Positions 39,563 to 53,394 are shown, counted from the stretch's first letter. The stretch is DNA of 64,000 bases from Marsupella aquatica (GCA_973895155.1 OZ316892.1:28458001-28522000), one strand, 5' to 3'. Notes: a model not told the origin generated them from the sequence alone. Numbers and translations: made by a program.

Positions 39563-42194
39563 TCCTGGCATTGGTGATAAGCATTATTTTCTTGTCATTA
39601 TTGATGATTTCTCTCATAACCGGTGGACCACAACCTTGACTTACAAGAATGAGGCATTGGCGCTGATTCAAAAGTTTTTTCAAATGGTAACTACTCAATA
39701 CAAATCTTCTATTCTTGAAGTCCATCTTGATAATGGTCTTGAATTTGGCGGCAATCAGCTAAAGGATTTTTTGGAAAACCAAGGCGTACACATTTTCAAC
39801 TCTGCTCCCTATCATCACGAACAGAACGGGATTGCTGAACGCGCCATTGGAGTTATTTCTGCTAAGGCCCAAGCCATGATGATTGACTCTCATCTTCCCA
39901 AATTGCTTTGGCCAGAAGCGGTTCTGACGGCAACATACCTTGCTAATCACTCACCTACTTCTGTTAATCCTCTATTTGAGCCTCCTGCTTCTCGCCTTTC
40001 TACCGTTTTACACCTTCCTTACGTTTTCTATTTTGACCGGCTTCATGTTTTTGGTGCCCTTGCATATGTTCACATTCCTCCTAAGACTCGTCTCCGTGGT
40101 GAAAAATTTATTGCTCGGGCCAAAAAAGGTTACTTCGTTGGTTATGCCACGGGTCAAAATTTTCGTATCTGGTTTCCACATAATTCCTCCATTATTCAAT
40201 CCGCTTATGTGCATTTTGATGAAACATCTGAGCGTGATTCGTCTTTTAAAATTCCTAAGTCTACAGTTTCTTCTTCCCCTGATTACGTGGAGATTTTTGT
40301 CCCTTCTTTTGTTCCCCGACTTATTCGTCCGTCTGATAATCCTGACATTGGAACACCTCACCAATCACTTCTTCCCATTATTCCTCCTCCTCTTGGTACT
40401 CTGCCACTTGAGGAACTACATGCAGATTTGTAGGCCACTCCCGTGATCACCCGTGTTTCTTCTCGATCCAATAAAGGTGTTCCTCCTGTTCGTTTTTGAG
40501 ATACGTCTGTTATCTCTCAGCCTTCTCAGTTACTTCTACATCAACACCTTCTTATAAACACTCTGCCAACTCTCCTTTACTCTTATCACAGTGCACTATT
40601 TTCCACTTTTCCCTCGGATGTTCCCAGCACTCACACTCAAGCTATGGCAAGGCCCGATGCTGCTCACTGGAGAGAAGCTGAATTACGAGAAATCACTCAG
40701 CTCCACAAACTCAAAGTGGCTCATCTAGTACCACTACCTGCTGGTGCTTGTCTGTTACCATCCCGATGGGTCTACAATCTTAAGCGTGACGGACTTTACA
40801 AAGCACGTTTCGTTGTTCGAGGGGATAAGCAACGTCCTGGAATTGATTACGATTCTACTTTTGCATCTGTTGTCCGGCCTGAGACTTTCCGCACTATTCT
40901 GGCACTAGTCACCATGCATAATTATGAGGCTTATAGCTTTGACGTAGTCACGGCTTTTATCTATGCCTTACTGAAGTCACCCGAGAAGTCACCGACACCA
41001 ATATACGTAAGGCCTCCACCTGGATACGAGACATATGATGCTAATGGTGCCATGCTTGTATGGCTACTTATTCAAGCTCTTTACGGTCTTCGACAATCTG
41101 CTCGGATGTGGTATCATGAGATTGTGGAATATGCTGCCACTTTTGGTTTCATACCACTTCCTTCTGATCCCTGTGTCCTACAAAATTCTGTTGGGGAGCT
41201 AATCGTCCTTTGGGTTGATGATTTAATTTTTTTAACCTTATCTGGAATCCATAACATTCGTGACAAGCTCACCGCTCGTTATGAACTCAGAGACCTTGGT
41301 GAGTTATCTGATTATCTGGGCATGACCATTACCCGAGATCGTTCCCATGGCACTCTACATTTGGGTCAAGCGCCTTACACTCTTAAGATCCTGCAACGAT
41401 TTCATCTTGATTCTAGTTTACCTCTTACTTCTCCAAGCACGGGTACTGATGATCTTGTTCCATCCACATCTCAAGCGACTGATAATGATAGGCAACGCTA
41501 TCAATCTATGATTGGCTCCTTGCTTGATCTTGCAGTATGGACTCGTCCCGACATTGCTGAACGGTGTTCCAAGCTTGGGCAATTTGCTCATAACCCGGAT
41601 TTGACTCATGAAAGTGCACTTCGATCAGTTTTTCGATATCTCAATACCACTCGACAACTTGGCCTCACTTTTGGTATCCACAATTTTTCTGGTTTAGAGA
41701 TCCATTCTTTGGGATTTTCTGGATTTTCCGACGCTTCTTTTGCAGACAATATCTCAGATCGAAAATCCACTAGCGGCTATCTTTTCAAACTTGGCGGTGG
41801 CTCTATTTCTTGGAAATCTCGAAAGCAACCGATAACTGCAACGAGTTCTACTGAATCTGAATACTTAGCTTATTCTCTGGCTTGTAAAGAAGCGGTGTGG
41901 CTGCGCCAGTTACTTTTCGACTTACGTTATACTCTGGCTGATGCCCAGCGTGTTATTCTCTATGGTGACAACCAACCGGCTATTTCTTTCACATACAATC
42001 CCGAGCATCATTTCCGCACTAAGCACATTGGAGTTCAGTGGCATTACATTCGTGAGCAAGTCAAAGATGGTGTGATTGAGATGAAATACCTATCTACTGC
42101 TCTTATGCCCGCAGATGGTTTCACAAAGCCCCTCCAAGGGCTTAAATTCGCTAGATTCGTAGAGATGCTAGCTTTACAGTCTTTGCCTTTGTAG
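39563..42194 (+). pseudogene. Copia integrase, reverse transcriptase and RNase H
   Basis: The integrase core continues (FLVIIDDFSHNRW, then a DNG block at LDNGLEFGG and NGIAERAIG) up to TAG at 40431. A TGA follows at 40498, and then the frame 40644-42194. Reverse transcriptase shows WVYNLKRDG, ALYGLRQSARMWY and the catalytic VLWVDDL. RNase H shows SGFSDASFADN, STSGYLF and TSSTESEY. All parts share one frame, so only the two stops and the insertion break it. Confidence 0.9.
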
Positions 42195-42214
42195 CAGACA
42201 TTCGTTTTTCAGAA

Positions 42215-42227
42215 GATCTGAGGGGTC
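42215..42227 (+). other. Polypurine tract region
   Basis: A short purine run (GAGGGG) directly before the 3' LTR, the normal site of plus-strand priming. It is short, so the exact limits are uncertain. Confidence 0.5.
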
Positions 42228-42479
42228 TGTCGTTTACCTCTTTTGTCGATCTCCTGTTATCTTGACACCTGTTTTAGCTTAGACTCTACGCTACCCCAGG
42301 CGCGCCCCCCACTGGTTTTTCACCTGGAGTTTTTTATTTTTCCCCTTCCGCCTTTTCCGGGGAAAATTCTTGATGTCCATTTTGACATCTATTTGTTCTC
42401 TCTCCTGAATGAAAGCAGTACGCATTATTTTCATTCCATCTTTTGTGCAAGAGTTTTCCTGTCACGATTTTCAATCACA
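42228..42479 (+). repeat. 3' LTR
   Basis: 252 bp, 250 of 252 positions identical to the 5' LTR, followed by the target duplication CTATC. Confidence 0.95.
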
Positions 42480-42484
42480 CTATC

Positions 42485-44640
42485 AAACCTCCTTCAGTAA
42501 CGAATATGAGTGTTTCGTTGATAAAATTTTCTAACTTAAAGGTTTGTACGTGTTAGCGTTGTGCTACTCTTCCTTTTAAACCACACTTGCCTATAGGGGC
42601 TACGGGTAACCCTTAGCTCTCATTGTAAAAAGCATAGGTTCACTAATGGACTTTGAGGTACACAAAAGGTCTCATTGTAAAAAGCATAGGTTCACTAATG
42701 GACTTTGAGTTCCACAAAAGGTGCCCATTGCAAAATATTTTTTTGGCAAGTATTTCACAAAAGGTATTAGTATTCCACCTTTTATACTGAGTAGTGAGAC
42801 ATGGAATGAGGCTGTTATAGTGGCAGGTGTGGTTTAAAAAATGTTCATATCTGATCCCCTGATCTAATCGGGACATTTTGACATTTCTAGATAATCATTC
42901 TCTGCGTTTTAGGGTCTGAAAGGGTACAGGCCTGAGTGGAGCATATCATTAACTGACGTATAGTTTGTTACTTTTGTCAGGTCTGGTCGGACAGGTCACA
43001 GGTGAGAGGGGATTCATTTTCGCCCATGACCAAAGTACGAAAGCTGGAACTAAACAAAGCGAAGTCTCGACAAACGCAGTCCGTCAGGTGATCATCAGAC
43101 TTAGAGAGAGGGATTGGAGGGATGAGATGGAGCAGTGAGCCATGGACAAGGAGAGGGGTTCTGATGAAACTTCACATTTGATGGTGATGACTCGGTGATG
43201 CCTCCCAGGCAGCATAATGATATCCATGCCTTGTAAAAGTTTCCAACAGAATCAATATATATCTATAGTCTGACTGACATCCTCTCGCCCTGCCCCCTTG
43301 ACACCCCGCTTGACACCCTTAGCTAGCGATATTAAAAGCCTATTATTCCAGGTTTGTTGCACTTGACCTCAACCCCTCAGAAGTTTTGCCTTTTTGTTGA
43401 ACGCTTACTTAGCGATCCCAAATGACTCACTGTCAAGGTGGTAAACCCGTAAAATTTTCTAAACACTGTTGTATTGACAGACAATTTGCAATTGTAAGGG
43501 GCTATGAGTAAAACTTTGGGGATCGAGGGAAGCAAGGGGGAGAGAATCAAGAGGGGTTAGCTAGGGGAGGAAACAGATTAGGATATAGCTAGATTGAGGG
43601 AACAGGGCAAGAATTGGATAAGTGTTCCATTTGTTCTTGAAAGGGGCCTGACCAATGTAACCCAATCCGTATGCTATTGGTCCTCTGGTCATCTTCAGAA
43701 TCTCTAGTTCCATTTAACACCCTCAACTTTGAAGTTGCTGTTATGAGAACAACGGATACTTGCTAAACCAATGTTAGAGGGGATGACTCCAGTAAAATGT
43801 TCAATTTCTAACACTATATTATTTTGCCCAAAGTCACTACAACCTGTAGCCTTGGCTTGAAGTCAACTTCTTTGTTTGGATCCATGGAGCTATTTTTATT
43901 TTACTTGTAAAAAATATAGAGGATCAAGCAAAAAAAATTCATTCCATGACGGAGAGGGGAACAATTGATCAACTGAAGGGTCTGCATTGATTGAGAGGTG
44001 GTTCGAGTTGGGGAGGTTCAATCTCCATTCAAATACTTCCATTTTTTAAATAAGACTTCAGTATGTTGTTAACCTTATCTATAGTGGGTAAGGATAAGAA
44101 ACCAGAGAGTGAAGAATTAAAGTTTGGGGGTGCTAAAACAAACTTGGGGGTAAAGCCCAGATTGCTATGGGGGCAGGGCATCAAGATCGGGGGTGTATCA
44201 AAATTATGTAAGATCAAAATCCTCTAGCAAGGAAATCACAAATGGGAGGGAACAACTGTAAACAAGGGGGGGAAGGCTTGGGAAATTGATTCATGGGAGG
44301 AAAGAAGGTATTGGGGGAGAAGGCAAGGAAACGGTGGTCACTTTGGATGCCAAAATAAAAGGATCAGAACAAGTAAACTAGGGACATGACGTTGGCATAA
44401 TCTTGTTTTTCTATGCCCCCTCAACCCCCTGTTGTTTTGTCCCCTCCACCCTTCATTTTTGTATCGCCTTCACAATTGACATTACAAATCGATTCTTTCA
44501 AAAGAGGACCCAACTAATTCATTCAGTCAACGAACAGAATCCCCTCAGGAAACATGAAGCAAAAAGTTGAGAACTCTATCTTGAGCGAGACCTCAAATCA
44601 CATAAGATCGTCTTGAGCCTCATCCTCTACATCCTCGCAG
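42485..44640. other. Intergenic DNA between copia and HNL-B
   Basis: The first 50 bases continue the HNL-A 3' flank. A segment of about 50 bp with 'AAGCATAGGTTCACTAATGG' is repeated twice at 42616-42720. 42640-42835 resembles 53200-53380 upstream of HNL-C ('GGAATG...TTTTATAGTGGCAGGTGTGGT'), a trace of the tandem duplication. No gene seen. Confidence 0.5.
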
Positions 44641-44649
44641 GGGTTCACG

Positions 44650-45362
44650 ACGAGCTCGGGCCAAGGTCCAGTTTGTACAAAGCTGACGCCCATTCAACAA
44701 TTTAGTGACCTCTGTTACAGGCAACGAGGATCTCGAGGAATGGCCGAGGCAACCACGAAGCTGCAGCCGTCAGGAAAGTCTTCATGTTCATGTTGAAAGA
44801 AACTTTATCATTTTCAATCTCTCTGCCGTCGCCACCCTACTCCATGCGGTACTAGACGTCCCCACTTCACAAACTATTATCGGTGCATTGAACATTTCGG
44901 TGCTTCAGTAGGGGCGAGTGAATGATTGCCAAAATTTGCAGATCTGTGCATTCTCGCCTAGCAAGCTCGTCAGAGATCACAATTCGACTGTTGTTTGGTT
45001 TACTGATCATCCTCCATCCGTCAGCTTGAAACTCGTCAGTTCCCCACAATCTGACCTCTTCTGCCAGTGAGATTCCTCGGAAGACCTTTGCGGCTGCATC
45101 GCTCAGCTATGAATTCATGATGGAGTACATATTTTCAAAGCACTACCGTAGATTGATTTCACAAAGATAGAATGGCCAACGGTGCACGACGAGCAATTTC
45201 CACAAAATTTGAAGGCCATCGTTTCCTCCGAGCGGCAACCATGTGGAGGATGAAACTGAGCAGTTGAGTGATACTAGGGCCATTTGCAAGGTTTAGATTT
45301 GGAGCACTAGGTTGTGACGGCAAGCCACAGACAAGAGCTTCCGCCTCCTCCTCCAGCTAGCG
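44650..45362 (+). promoter_or_regulatory. Shared HNL upstream module (gene B)
   Basis: Same ordered blocks as before HNL-A ('CCATTCAACAAT', 'GGCAACGAGG', 'AATTCGACTGTTGTTTGGTT', 'CTCTTCTGCCAGTGA', 'GCATCGCTCAGCTATGA'). Likely promoter and 5' UTR. Confidence 0.55.
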
Positions 45363-48300
45363 ATGGATCTACTCCATTGGGTTGTTCTAACCGTTGCCAT
45401 CATAGCTTCGACCCTAGTGGTCAGAGAAAAGGCACGCGATGTCCCAGTTGTTGTCTGGTGCTTCATGGTCGGCAGTGCATTGACCGGGTTCGTAGTACGA
45501 TGTCGCCGAAACAATTCTCGGCCCTCAGGACTCAAACTGGATGTTCTTGAGGTAATTTCTCTAGACTGCATAATCCCAATGCAATAATGGCCTTTTTTAA
45601 CACTTTGCCAGGAGGGTTCTCTCTATATGCATAGCCTCTCTATTTGCTTGTCAGTTTCTTCCGGAATCTTCCAGCCACCTCTCCCACCGAAATTCAGCTA
45701 GGTGCAACAGAGTTGGATACATCGATTGCCTTACTGTGTTTGTGATTGGTTGTCTTATAAGGTGAATGACTCCCTAATCGAGTTGCACAGGCCGTCGGGA
45801 ATTCCTAGCGTTCAAGTGTTGTTTTTCCATGGGCTCCCATTTGAGAAGTCGTCAAGGGTGCACTTATCGACGTGGGAGTGCGGGGATGGATCCTACAATC
45901 TTTGGCCCCAAACCTGGTTGGTGGAAGAGTTTCCGGGCGCTCATGTGTTTGTCGTTCGGTACAGCCAGGGCCTGAGCAAAGATTCTCGGAGGACGTTTGA
46001 CATGAAAATAATTGGGGAAAACCTGCTCTCAGATCTGATGCAAGGAAAGATTGGTCAGGTGCAAGGTTGCCCAGTTGTGCTCGTAGGCCACTCTGTGGGG
46101 GGCCTGGTAATCAAACAGTTATGCTCGGAAGCACATGAGACACTTAGTCTGAGTAGGGAGTCTAGGAATACCAGGGTTCAACTTGAGAACTTTATAAATA
46201 GACTAAGAGGAATTTTTTACTACGCAACACCTCACCATGGTATCCCTCACATAGTGAAAGCAGCAGACCTCCTGGATAGCCCTTTGTTCAAGTACTTTCA
46301 CACCCTAAGTACTCAGGCAGAGCGGCTAAATTTCAATTTCAGTCGTTTGTGTATTCAAAATTCGAGATGGCAAATCAAAGGACTCGCAGAAAATCTTCCA
46401 GTAAACTCGGTACAAATGCAATTGCCGCCTTACCTGATTGTTGCCGGTCTAACTTTCCTTCTGTTTAGCAAATTGAATTAGTCTATCGCATGAAGTCTGA
46501 CAATCATTTGATCAGTGAAACGATGAGGTTTCTCGTAGTTCATACACTCAAACTACAATACTAAGCGTGTTCAGTAAAGGAGTTGTTTTGTGGAATTATC
46601 CTTGTTCACAGTATGGGGAATCGTCTCAACCCTTCCCAATGACGCAGTGGATTGTCCTTGTTTTGTTGGCAGGGTGTGTTTCGAGATATTGTTGTAGTCC
46701 CAGAAGCATCTGCCAGGGAAGGAGAGTTGAATGTGGAGACAGCAGACCACTTCTCCATATCGAAACCGCCATCTAAAACCTCAAGAAGGTTCAATGCCGT
46801 GACAGGACTCCTTCACAACGTATTGGACAACACGAAGGTAGATTGTCTCCAACCAAGAGGCTCAACGAGTTTGCCTTGTTCAGATTATGAACTGAACTAC
46901 CACTTCAAGTATCTTATGCATAGACTGTCAGCTTTTATCCAAACTTCCAGAGTCATGCTCAGGTCTAAGAGTTGCTCATGACATTGTTGTTGAAATTTCA
47001 GGAAGATGCTTGCCCCAGAAATTTGCAGTTGGTCCCCGAGATAATTCAGGGTATTCATTCTCCATTACAAGACGTGAAAGAGAGGCTGAAGACTGTTACA
47101 AATTTGTGCTTGACTGGAATGGGAGGATTAGGAAAGAGTACCCTTGCCAAGGTAGTCTTCAACGAGTTGGCCCCAAAATTTGAGTACACTTGTTTCGTAT
47201 CTGATGTCAAGCTCATCAAAGGGAATGAGGAAGCTTTGAAGGAAGAAGTTTGGAAACGTATGTACCACAATGGTAAGAAAGTTGAAAGAGAAAGCGATTG
47301 GTCTAGCTTACGGGGGACAGAATTACTACTGGTGTTAGATGACATATCGACAGAGCGAGATACAAATGTTTTGTCAGAGGTAGCTAATGGTCCCTCTTCG
47401 GAATCTCGCTTCATTGCAACTTATCGTGAGCATCGTCTTCTTCACAATACGTATGCAGTGCCTCTCCTCAATGCAGATTATGCACAACAGCTTTTTGTGA
47501 GCCGTGCATTTCCAGACCAAGCTACTCCTCCTGGCAACTTGGCTAGTCTTGTTGGGGAAATTGTGGGAAAATGTGACGGGTTGCCTCTAACATTGGAAGT
47601 TGTTGGGCAATATTTGAGAGGGAGACAAGAAGAAGAGGATTGGGAGCAAGCTCTAGATGCGCTTGAGCAAGCAGATGCTGTTAGTGGCTTGAACGACAGG
47701 TTGTGGGAAAAGTTGAAAGTCAGCTACAATGGGCTTGAAGAGAATGAGAAGCAAATGTTTTTAGATGCTACAACGTTCTTTCATAGTAAACCCTGCACTC
47801 TGCGTGAAGCGAAAATGTCATGGCGGGAAGCTTATTATGTGAGAGAAAATCTACTTTGGCGAAGCTTGGTAGAGAGGTCCCTTGTCTACGACGTGGCAGA
47901 AGGTGATTTAATTAAGGTGCATGAACAGCTCCTAAGTTTGGGACAAAAACTAGCATCAGAGTCCAATGACAAGCGCAGGGTGTGGGAGACGCACAAAGGT
48001 TTGGAGCTGCTACAATGCCCGACTGAATCACAAAAACAGGTAACGTCTAAGTTGCTGATATCAACATTCCTTGGTCATGCACTAATACGTGTACTTGTTC
48101 TTATGAATACTCTAGCTTTGAAATTTTGTTAGAGTAACACTCAGTTTAGAGCTTTACAAGTAATTTAGAAAGTGGGTGGATTTTTAATTTTAATTTTTTT
48201 CTGGAGTGTCTGTATCTGGAACCTGAAAGAAATGAATTGGTCAGAACTTTCATGCTCTTGATGGAAGGGTCAAACTTAAATTCCTTGCAGTTGGGGCGAC

Positions 48301-50452
48301 AGTGGTTCGTAGGAGTATTAGTTTGGAGGTGTACAAGTATTTTAGAACGGAATTGGGTCGATTTTTTAGTTTTTCTTTGCTAAATTGTCTCCATTCTGGA
48401 ATCTCAGTCAAATGAATTGTCCTGAACTTGTTGTTGTTGTTGATGCAAGGGTAGAACATACATTGCTTGCGGTTGGTGTGCTCAGGTAAAGAGAAAGGAA
48501 TACACGTTCCAAGCTCCAATTTTCCGCAACTCAAGAATCTGCTATACTTGCAACTCGGCGTCCCTCTTGTCATTGATGCGAGTTTGAAAGATAAGTGGTT
48601 TCCAAGAAATCTTGTCCTACTTGACTGCAAAGGGCTCCAATTGTTGGACCCCGCCCGCCAAAGCCGTTTGGTCATTTTGGAACTCACAGACATTGATGCC
48701 GAGTATCTGCCCAACTCTATTGGACAGTTATCAGGTCTTCGTCTCTTCGATCTTCGGAGAGCTCCAAAACTGCGTAGCTTACCAGATGCCGTTGGACAGT
48801 TGTCGCAATTGGAGCGTCTCACGTTGTCCGACTGTCGCCGCCTCGAGACCTTCCCTGAGACATTCGGCCAATTGTCGAACTTGAAGGAGCTGAGGCTCCG
48901 GGAGTGCTTCCTTCTACGTACGCTTCCCAAATCGTTTGGAAACCTGTCGGCATTATACAGTCTTGATTTATTTCGTTGCCGCGGATTGCAGACCCTGCCT
49001 GAATCCTTCGGGCAACTCTGTGCGTTGACTCACCTTCACATCATCGATTGCCCCGAATTTGACACCCTTCCCGAATCATTCGGGGCTCTGTCTGCGTTAG
49101 TGAAGTTGAGGTTCTCGTATTTTCCCAAGCTCGAATCAATACCCGATTCATTTGGAAATCTAGCAGTACTGAGCCGTCTTGAGTTCACGATGTGTGGCTT
49201 GCGAAGCCTGCCCGAGTCCTTTGGAAATCTCATCACACTAAGCCATCTAACCTTAGATAAATGTACAAGTCTGCACTCTTTCCCAGAATCGTTCGGCCAA
49301 TTGGCGCAGCTCGAATATTTGAAGATCTCAATGGCTTACGAGCTGGAGACGCTACCCAATTCGTTGGCGGAATTGAATGCTCTTGGAAATCTAATTATTG
49401 ACTCTACATCGATCAAGAGCATTCCTGAGTATATCAGGACTCTACCGTCATTGCGAACTCTGGAGCTCTGTCAACTTCCCTACGTGAAGGAATGGCCTCC
49501 GTGGCTCGGGGAACCTGGTCTGAACTCTCTAGCATGCTCACAAAAGATATTCCAGGTTCGGGAGCAACATTTCTTTTTAAGTGGAGATATCAGGCGAAGT
49601 TACTCAGAAGTGACTCAGATGTGGCAACACACTTTGTATATGCGGAAGGTGAGCAAATCAGACTATGCAGGAGCCTTGGCAGCTTTGTCGGTAACGAATC
49701 TTGGAGAGCCGCTTCACCAGGCGTTGGTCCTGCAAGAGAAGGGCATCTTGAAACGTATGATGGGAGATCTTCCTGGAGCTTTGGAAGACCTTACAGCCGC
49801 TTTGGAAATTTTGTCCAAGGTGGACGATGGGGACTGCTACATATATGATTGCTGGAAGCACAGGGGTTATGTGAATTTCTTGCTGGGGAATCTAGACAGT
49901 GCAGAAAACGATGGTACAATGGCTCTGAAGTTTCAGCCTGAATACCGCAAGAAGGATAGCGAAGTGTATTTCAGTCCAAGTCTGGGCGAGGAACAAGTGA
50001 CGTATATGCATTTCAAATTGGAGGGATGGAAAGAAATGATCGAGCATAATTACGAATTTACGGTCTCACTGCATTCTCAAGTAGTGCAGAAGGTGATGGC
50101 GTCAGGTACTGCAGAAGTTGACTTCCAAACGGCCTTGGCAAGCTTTGACATAATCAATCTAAGAAGGTTACCCTACACGAGTCCGGCATTCTTCTTACAA
50201 GAAAGGGGCATTTTGAAACGAATGGCTGGAGATTTGGGAGGTGCTCTCGAAGATCTGACAGCAGCCTTGAAAACGTTGGGAGATGATTATGAGTGCTTGA
50301 AACACCGCGGTTTTGTCAAATACTTACTCGACGATATAGAGGGAGCGCGAATAGACGCCGAAAGAGCTTTGACCGTGAGTCCTGAAATAATCGACAGAGA
50401 TCAAAAATGTCTTGGAGAAACTCCCGTGACGTATTTGGAGTTCAAACTTTAA
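45363..50452 (+). CDS. HNL-B: membrane-segment/hydrolase/NB-ARC/LRR/TPR receptor
   Basis: Exons 45363-45551, 45762-46409, 46673-46837, 47002-48039 and 48455-50452, all phase-0 GT-AG joins, giving about 1345 residues. Exon 2 starts after an ATAAG acceptor, less typical than the TCAG of the paralogues. Two hydrophobic N-terminal segments are followed by the hydrolase (GHSVGG, Ser174). The NB-ARC has P-loop GMGGLGKST, LLLVLDDIS and VHE in the MHD position. The fifth exon has the same LRR and TPR-like layout. Its RNBS-B region (SRFIATYREH) and many LRR solvent positions differ from A and C, as expected if recognition has diverged. The first 179 bases of exon 2 are identical to HNL-A. No break is seen. 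Confidence 0.9.
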
Positions 50453-51064
50453 AATAGTGGCCGTCGACATCATGTTTCTCCTGCAATTTTTCAACGAAAA
50501 TCCTTCACTCTCCACTCATCGTGGATGAGACTAGAGGTTTAATTACAACCTGATATTCTGAACCTCTAAATAAATGTTTTTCAATGTTTTCAGTTGAGAT
50601 AGTCTAGACACAATTGTTCATCAGTGTGAATTTGAGAAACTGAACATGAGACGAGGTACTCGACGTAGTTGGGTTTTCCTGCCATCGTTGCTTTTCTTTC
50701 GAAACGTTCTTGTTAGGTGCGGGGACGAGAGACGGAACTATTATGAGCTGATGCAGCCTATCAAATCTCCTTCAGTGGAAATTACGAGTGTTTTGTGTAT
50801 GAATTTTGCTAACAGAACAGTTTGATCAAGCTACACTGTACACCGCAATTTAGTGTTAATCACACTAATTCGTAGCCCTTCGAATTTTACACCTCACATA
50901 TAATAGTGTGACTCACATTATTTAGGTGTCACTCTAATTTCAGTTCACATGAAATCACTCTTTTGATCTCACTAATTGAGGTGGTACCTTGAATAGTGCA
51001 CACTGAGAGTCAAGGCATCAAAGTGAGACTAGACTCTCAATACGAAACAAAGTGTGTGACTTAA

Positions 51065-51310
51065 CATACTTAATTAGTGTGATTCGAGCTACAAAAAAAT
51101 GTTCACACAATTTATAATTATATAAATTATATATTCATACTATTTACAGTATACTTACTTGTGATTCCGGTTAGAAAAAATTGTTCACACATTATAATTA
51201 TATAAATTATTTACTCATACTATTTACAGTGTACTTAGTTATGATTCGGGTTAGAAAAAAATGTTCACACAAATTATAATTATATGAATTATGTGCTCGT
51301 GTATTAGTTA
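51065..51310. repeat. AT-rich tandem repeat of about 80 bp, three copies
   Basis: 'GTTCACAC' followed by 'TATAATTATATAAATTAT' recurs with starts at 51101, 51183 and 51263. The middle part 'CATACTATTTACAGT' is shared by the first two copies. Confidence 0.75.
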
Positions 51311-53052
51311 CTGTTCTGCTACTCTTCCTGTTAAGAAATGTTCATACCTGGCCCTGATCTAGTGGGGACTTTGTGATAATTCCAGTTGAATATCATTCTC
51401 TCGCTTTTGCAAGAATGAATAGCAAATGCAAAGGAAACCAATCTCAGATTTGGAAGGGCCCCTCATTCTCATAGGGAACTTGATGAGTACATGATCACTT
51501 CACACACTAGTCTTGCTCATCAAGCAGATACTTCCACTACGCCATGCCATTGTCCTCGAGGGTATGAGAAGGACTGTAAGGTTTTGTTTGATATGGACAC
51601 ATGGGCAGACCATTGGGGAGTAGCGATCATAGCCCTATTCCACATAGTTATGAACCCTTACCCCCACCCCACAGAAAGTTTCCCAGATTGTGGGAACCAA
51701 TCCAGATTGTTCAAATGATCAAGGGCACCCCTTGGTGACTAAGTAGTCTTGGGACAAGTCATCCACATATTTTCCATACTGGGGGGTCAAGCTGCAGGCC
51801 AGGGAGGGAGTAAAGTGCCATGCTCATTTCTACTCAAAAGCTTGAATGTGGAGTTGACGGTTTACACGGTTCAGGGCAGATAGCTGGTGAAATTCACGTA
51901 CAGCTCGTGCAAAAGCAGGATATGCCCCTTGGTTGCCCTTTGCAATGCGTACCCCCTTGAATTGTTGATACCCCCTCGGCAATAATATCATTTGTGCTTA
52001 CTAGCGAGTATGGAGTGACTTAGCTACAAGCCTTAATGCAATCCAGAGCATTGAGTCCTCCTAGGGAAATTGGAAGGGTTAACTCAACTTATTGTTGTGA
52101 ACCCGGCTGTGAATTGGGGAGAGGAATCAAGAGGATTGCGCTCTCCTACGGAAACTGGGACAGTTTGTCCCTTGGGCAGGGGGGGAAATGGTTAATAGAG
52201 GTCGCTAGTTGAAAGGTTTATTTTTCTGGATAAAGTCCAGCTCAAACACATTGAGGGTCTTACTTAGTGGGGAGTGCGGGTGGTGTGGTTGAGTTCCGTA
52301 AATCTCCCATAGGGGCGTGCCACTGTCTCGCACTTTGCGCCTTTTTGGCTGTTGTTCCCGGGTGTTTGCCCCGATGGGACACTCCCTTATTTCAATGGCA
52401 TCTCTGGGTCCCCCCTTCCGTGGGGTTCACATAAGGAAAAAAGAAAAAGAAAAGAGGCAGTAGTTCCAATTAAGACAACAAGGGGGAAACCCTTACCTTT
52501 GTACAGTACTGCCCTTCGCCATAGACTTCGCTTGCCCAAGGTCCAGTTTACAAATCCAACCCTCATGGCACAATTTTACTGTGGTTAAACGATTCAGAGA
52601 CCTCAAAGTGCAGTAAGGGCAAATGCACTTCCATGGGACCTACTTTCTCCCCTATCTAGCTTCCCACCCCTTACTGCACCGTGCTGAACATCTGACACAG
52701 TCAAAGAGGGCAAAACCTTAGAGCATCTTGTGGCCATATCTCTCTTTTTCTGTCAACATTTTCGCTCCTCCCAGGCCTGGATCCTCCGTGTCTTCTTTTC
52801 CGCTGCCTCAATAGAATACTGGGGAATTGAAAGTGGTTCTTCAAAGATCATGATTTCCCAAAACCAATCGTCCTCATCCCAGTCAGCTTCGTCCTTGTCA
52901 GTCTGCCTCTGCACATTTCTTCTCCAATGTTCTGTCAAGTCCATTGACAATGAGCAGAAGTGGGCACATGGCAGAATGCTCAAGTTGATTTTTGTCTGTG
53001 CACAAGTGACTGAAGTGTGTGATGGTGGCAGCGGTGGGGTTAAGGACTTCGG

Positions 53053-53142
53053 CCGCTACAGGGCTCCTTAAAAAAATTATCGGTCAATCCACAACTGCCG
53101 CTACAGGGCTCCTTAAAAAAATGATCAGTCAATCCACAACTG
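53053..53142. repeat. 45-bp tandem duplication
   Basis: CCGCTACAGGGCTCCTTAAA is repeated at 53053 and 53098 with a two-base difference between units. Confidence 0.8.
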
Positions 53143-53224
53143 CCCCTATATATGGCTACGGGTTACCAGTAGCTCTCATTGCACAGGAACTCTCATTGCA
53201 CAGGTTTTTGAGCTCCACAAAAAG

Positions 53225-53310
53225 TGGTGAGTATAAATATTTTATTTGGCAAGTGCTCCACAAAAGGTGGTGAGTATAAATATTTTATTTGGCAAGTGCT
53301 CCACAAAAGG
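53225..53310. repeat. 43-bp tandem duplication
   Basis: TGGTGAGTATAAATATTTTA is repeated at 53225 and 53268. Confidence 0.8.
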
Positions 53311-53394
53311 TGCTGTGTGTTCCACCTTTTATGGTGAGTAGAAACATGGAATGCTGCTTTTATAGTGGCAGGTGTGGTGAGTGACCTCTAAACC

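Larger units (their letters stand above)
35556..42479 (+). mobile_element. Young Ty1/copia retrotransposon with nested insertion
   Basis: Two 252-bp LTRs (TGTCG...ATCACA) differ at only two positions, both C/T. The element is flanked by a perfect 5-bp duplication CTATC (35551-35555 and 42480-42484). Removing it restores the 3' flank order seen after HNL-B and the relic, so it inserted after the duplications. Gene order is gag, protease, integrase, reverse transcriptase, RNase H, as in copia. In-frame stops at 37138, 40431 and 40498 and a 1.95-kb insertion make it defective. Confidence 0.95.
50453..53390. other. Intergenic DNA between HNL-B and HNL-C
   Basis: Begins with the shared HNL 3' flank, including AATAAA near 50570, to about 50815. 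Then come AT-rich repeats, then low-coding sequence at 51350-53040, then two short tandem repeats. No gene is supported; open frames such as 52730-53071 match nothing. Confidence 0.5.

Noticed and set aside
52730-53071. Gene in the HNL-B to HNL-C interval
   Set aside because: Isolated short frame with no domain, no splice partners and a tandem repeat at its end.
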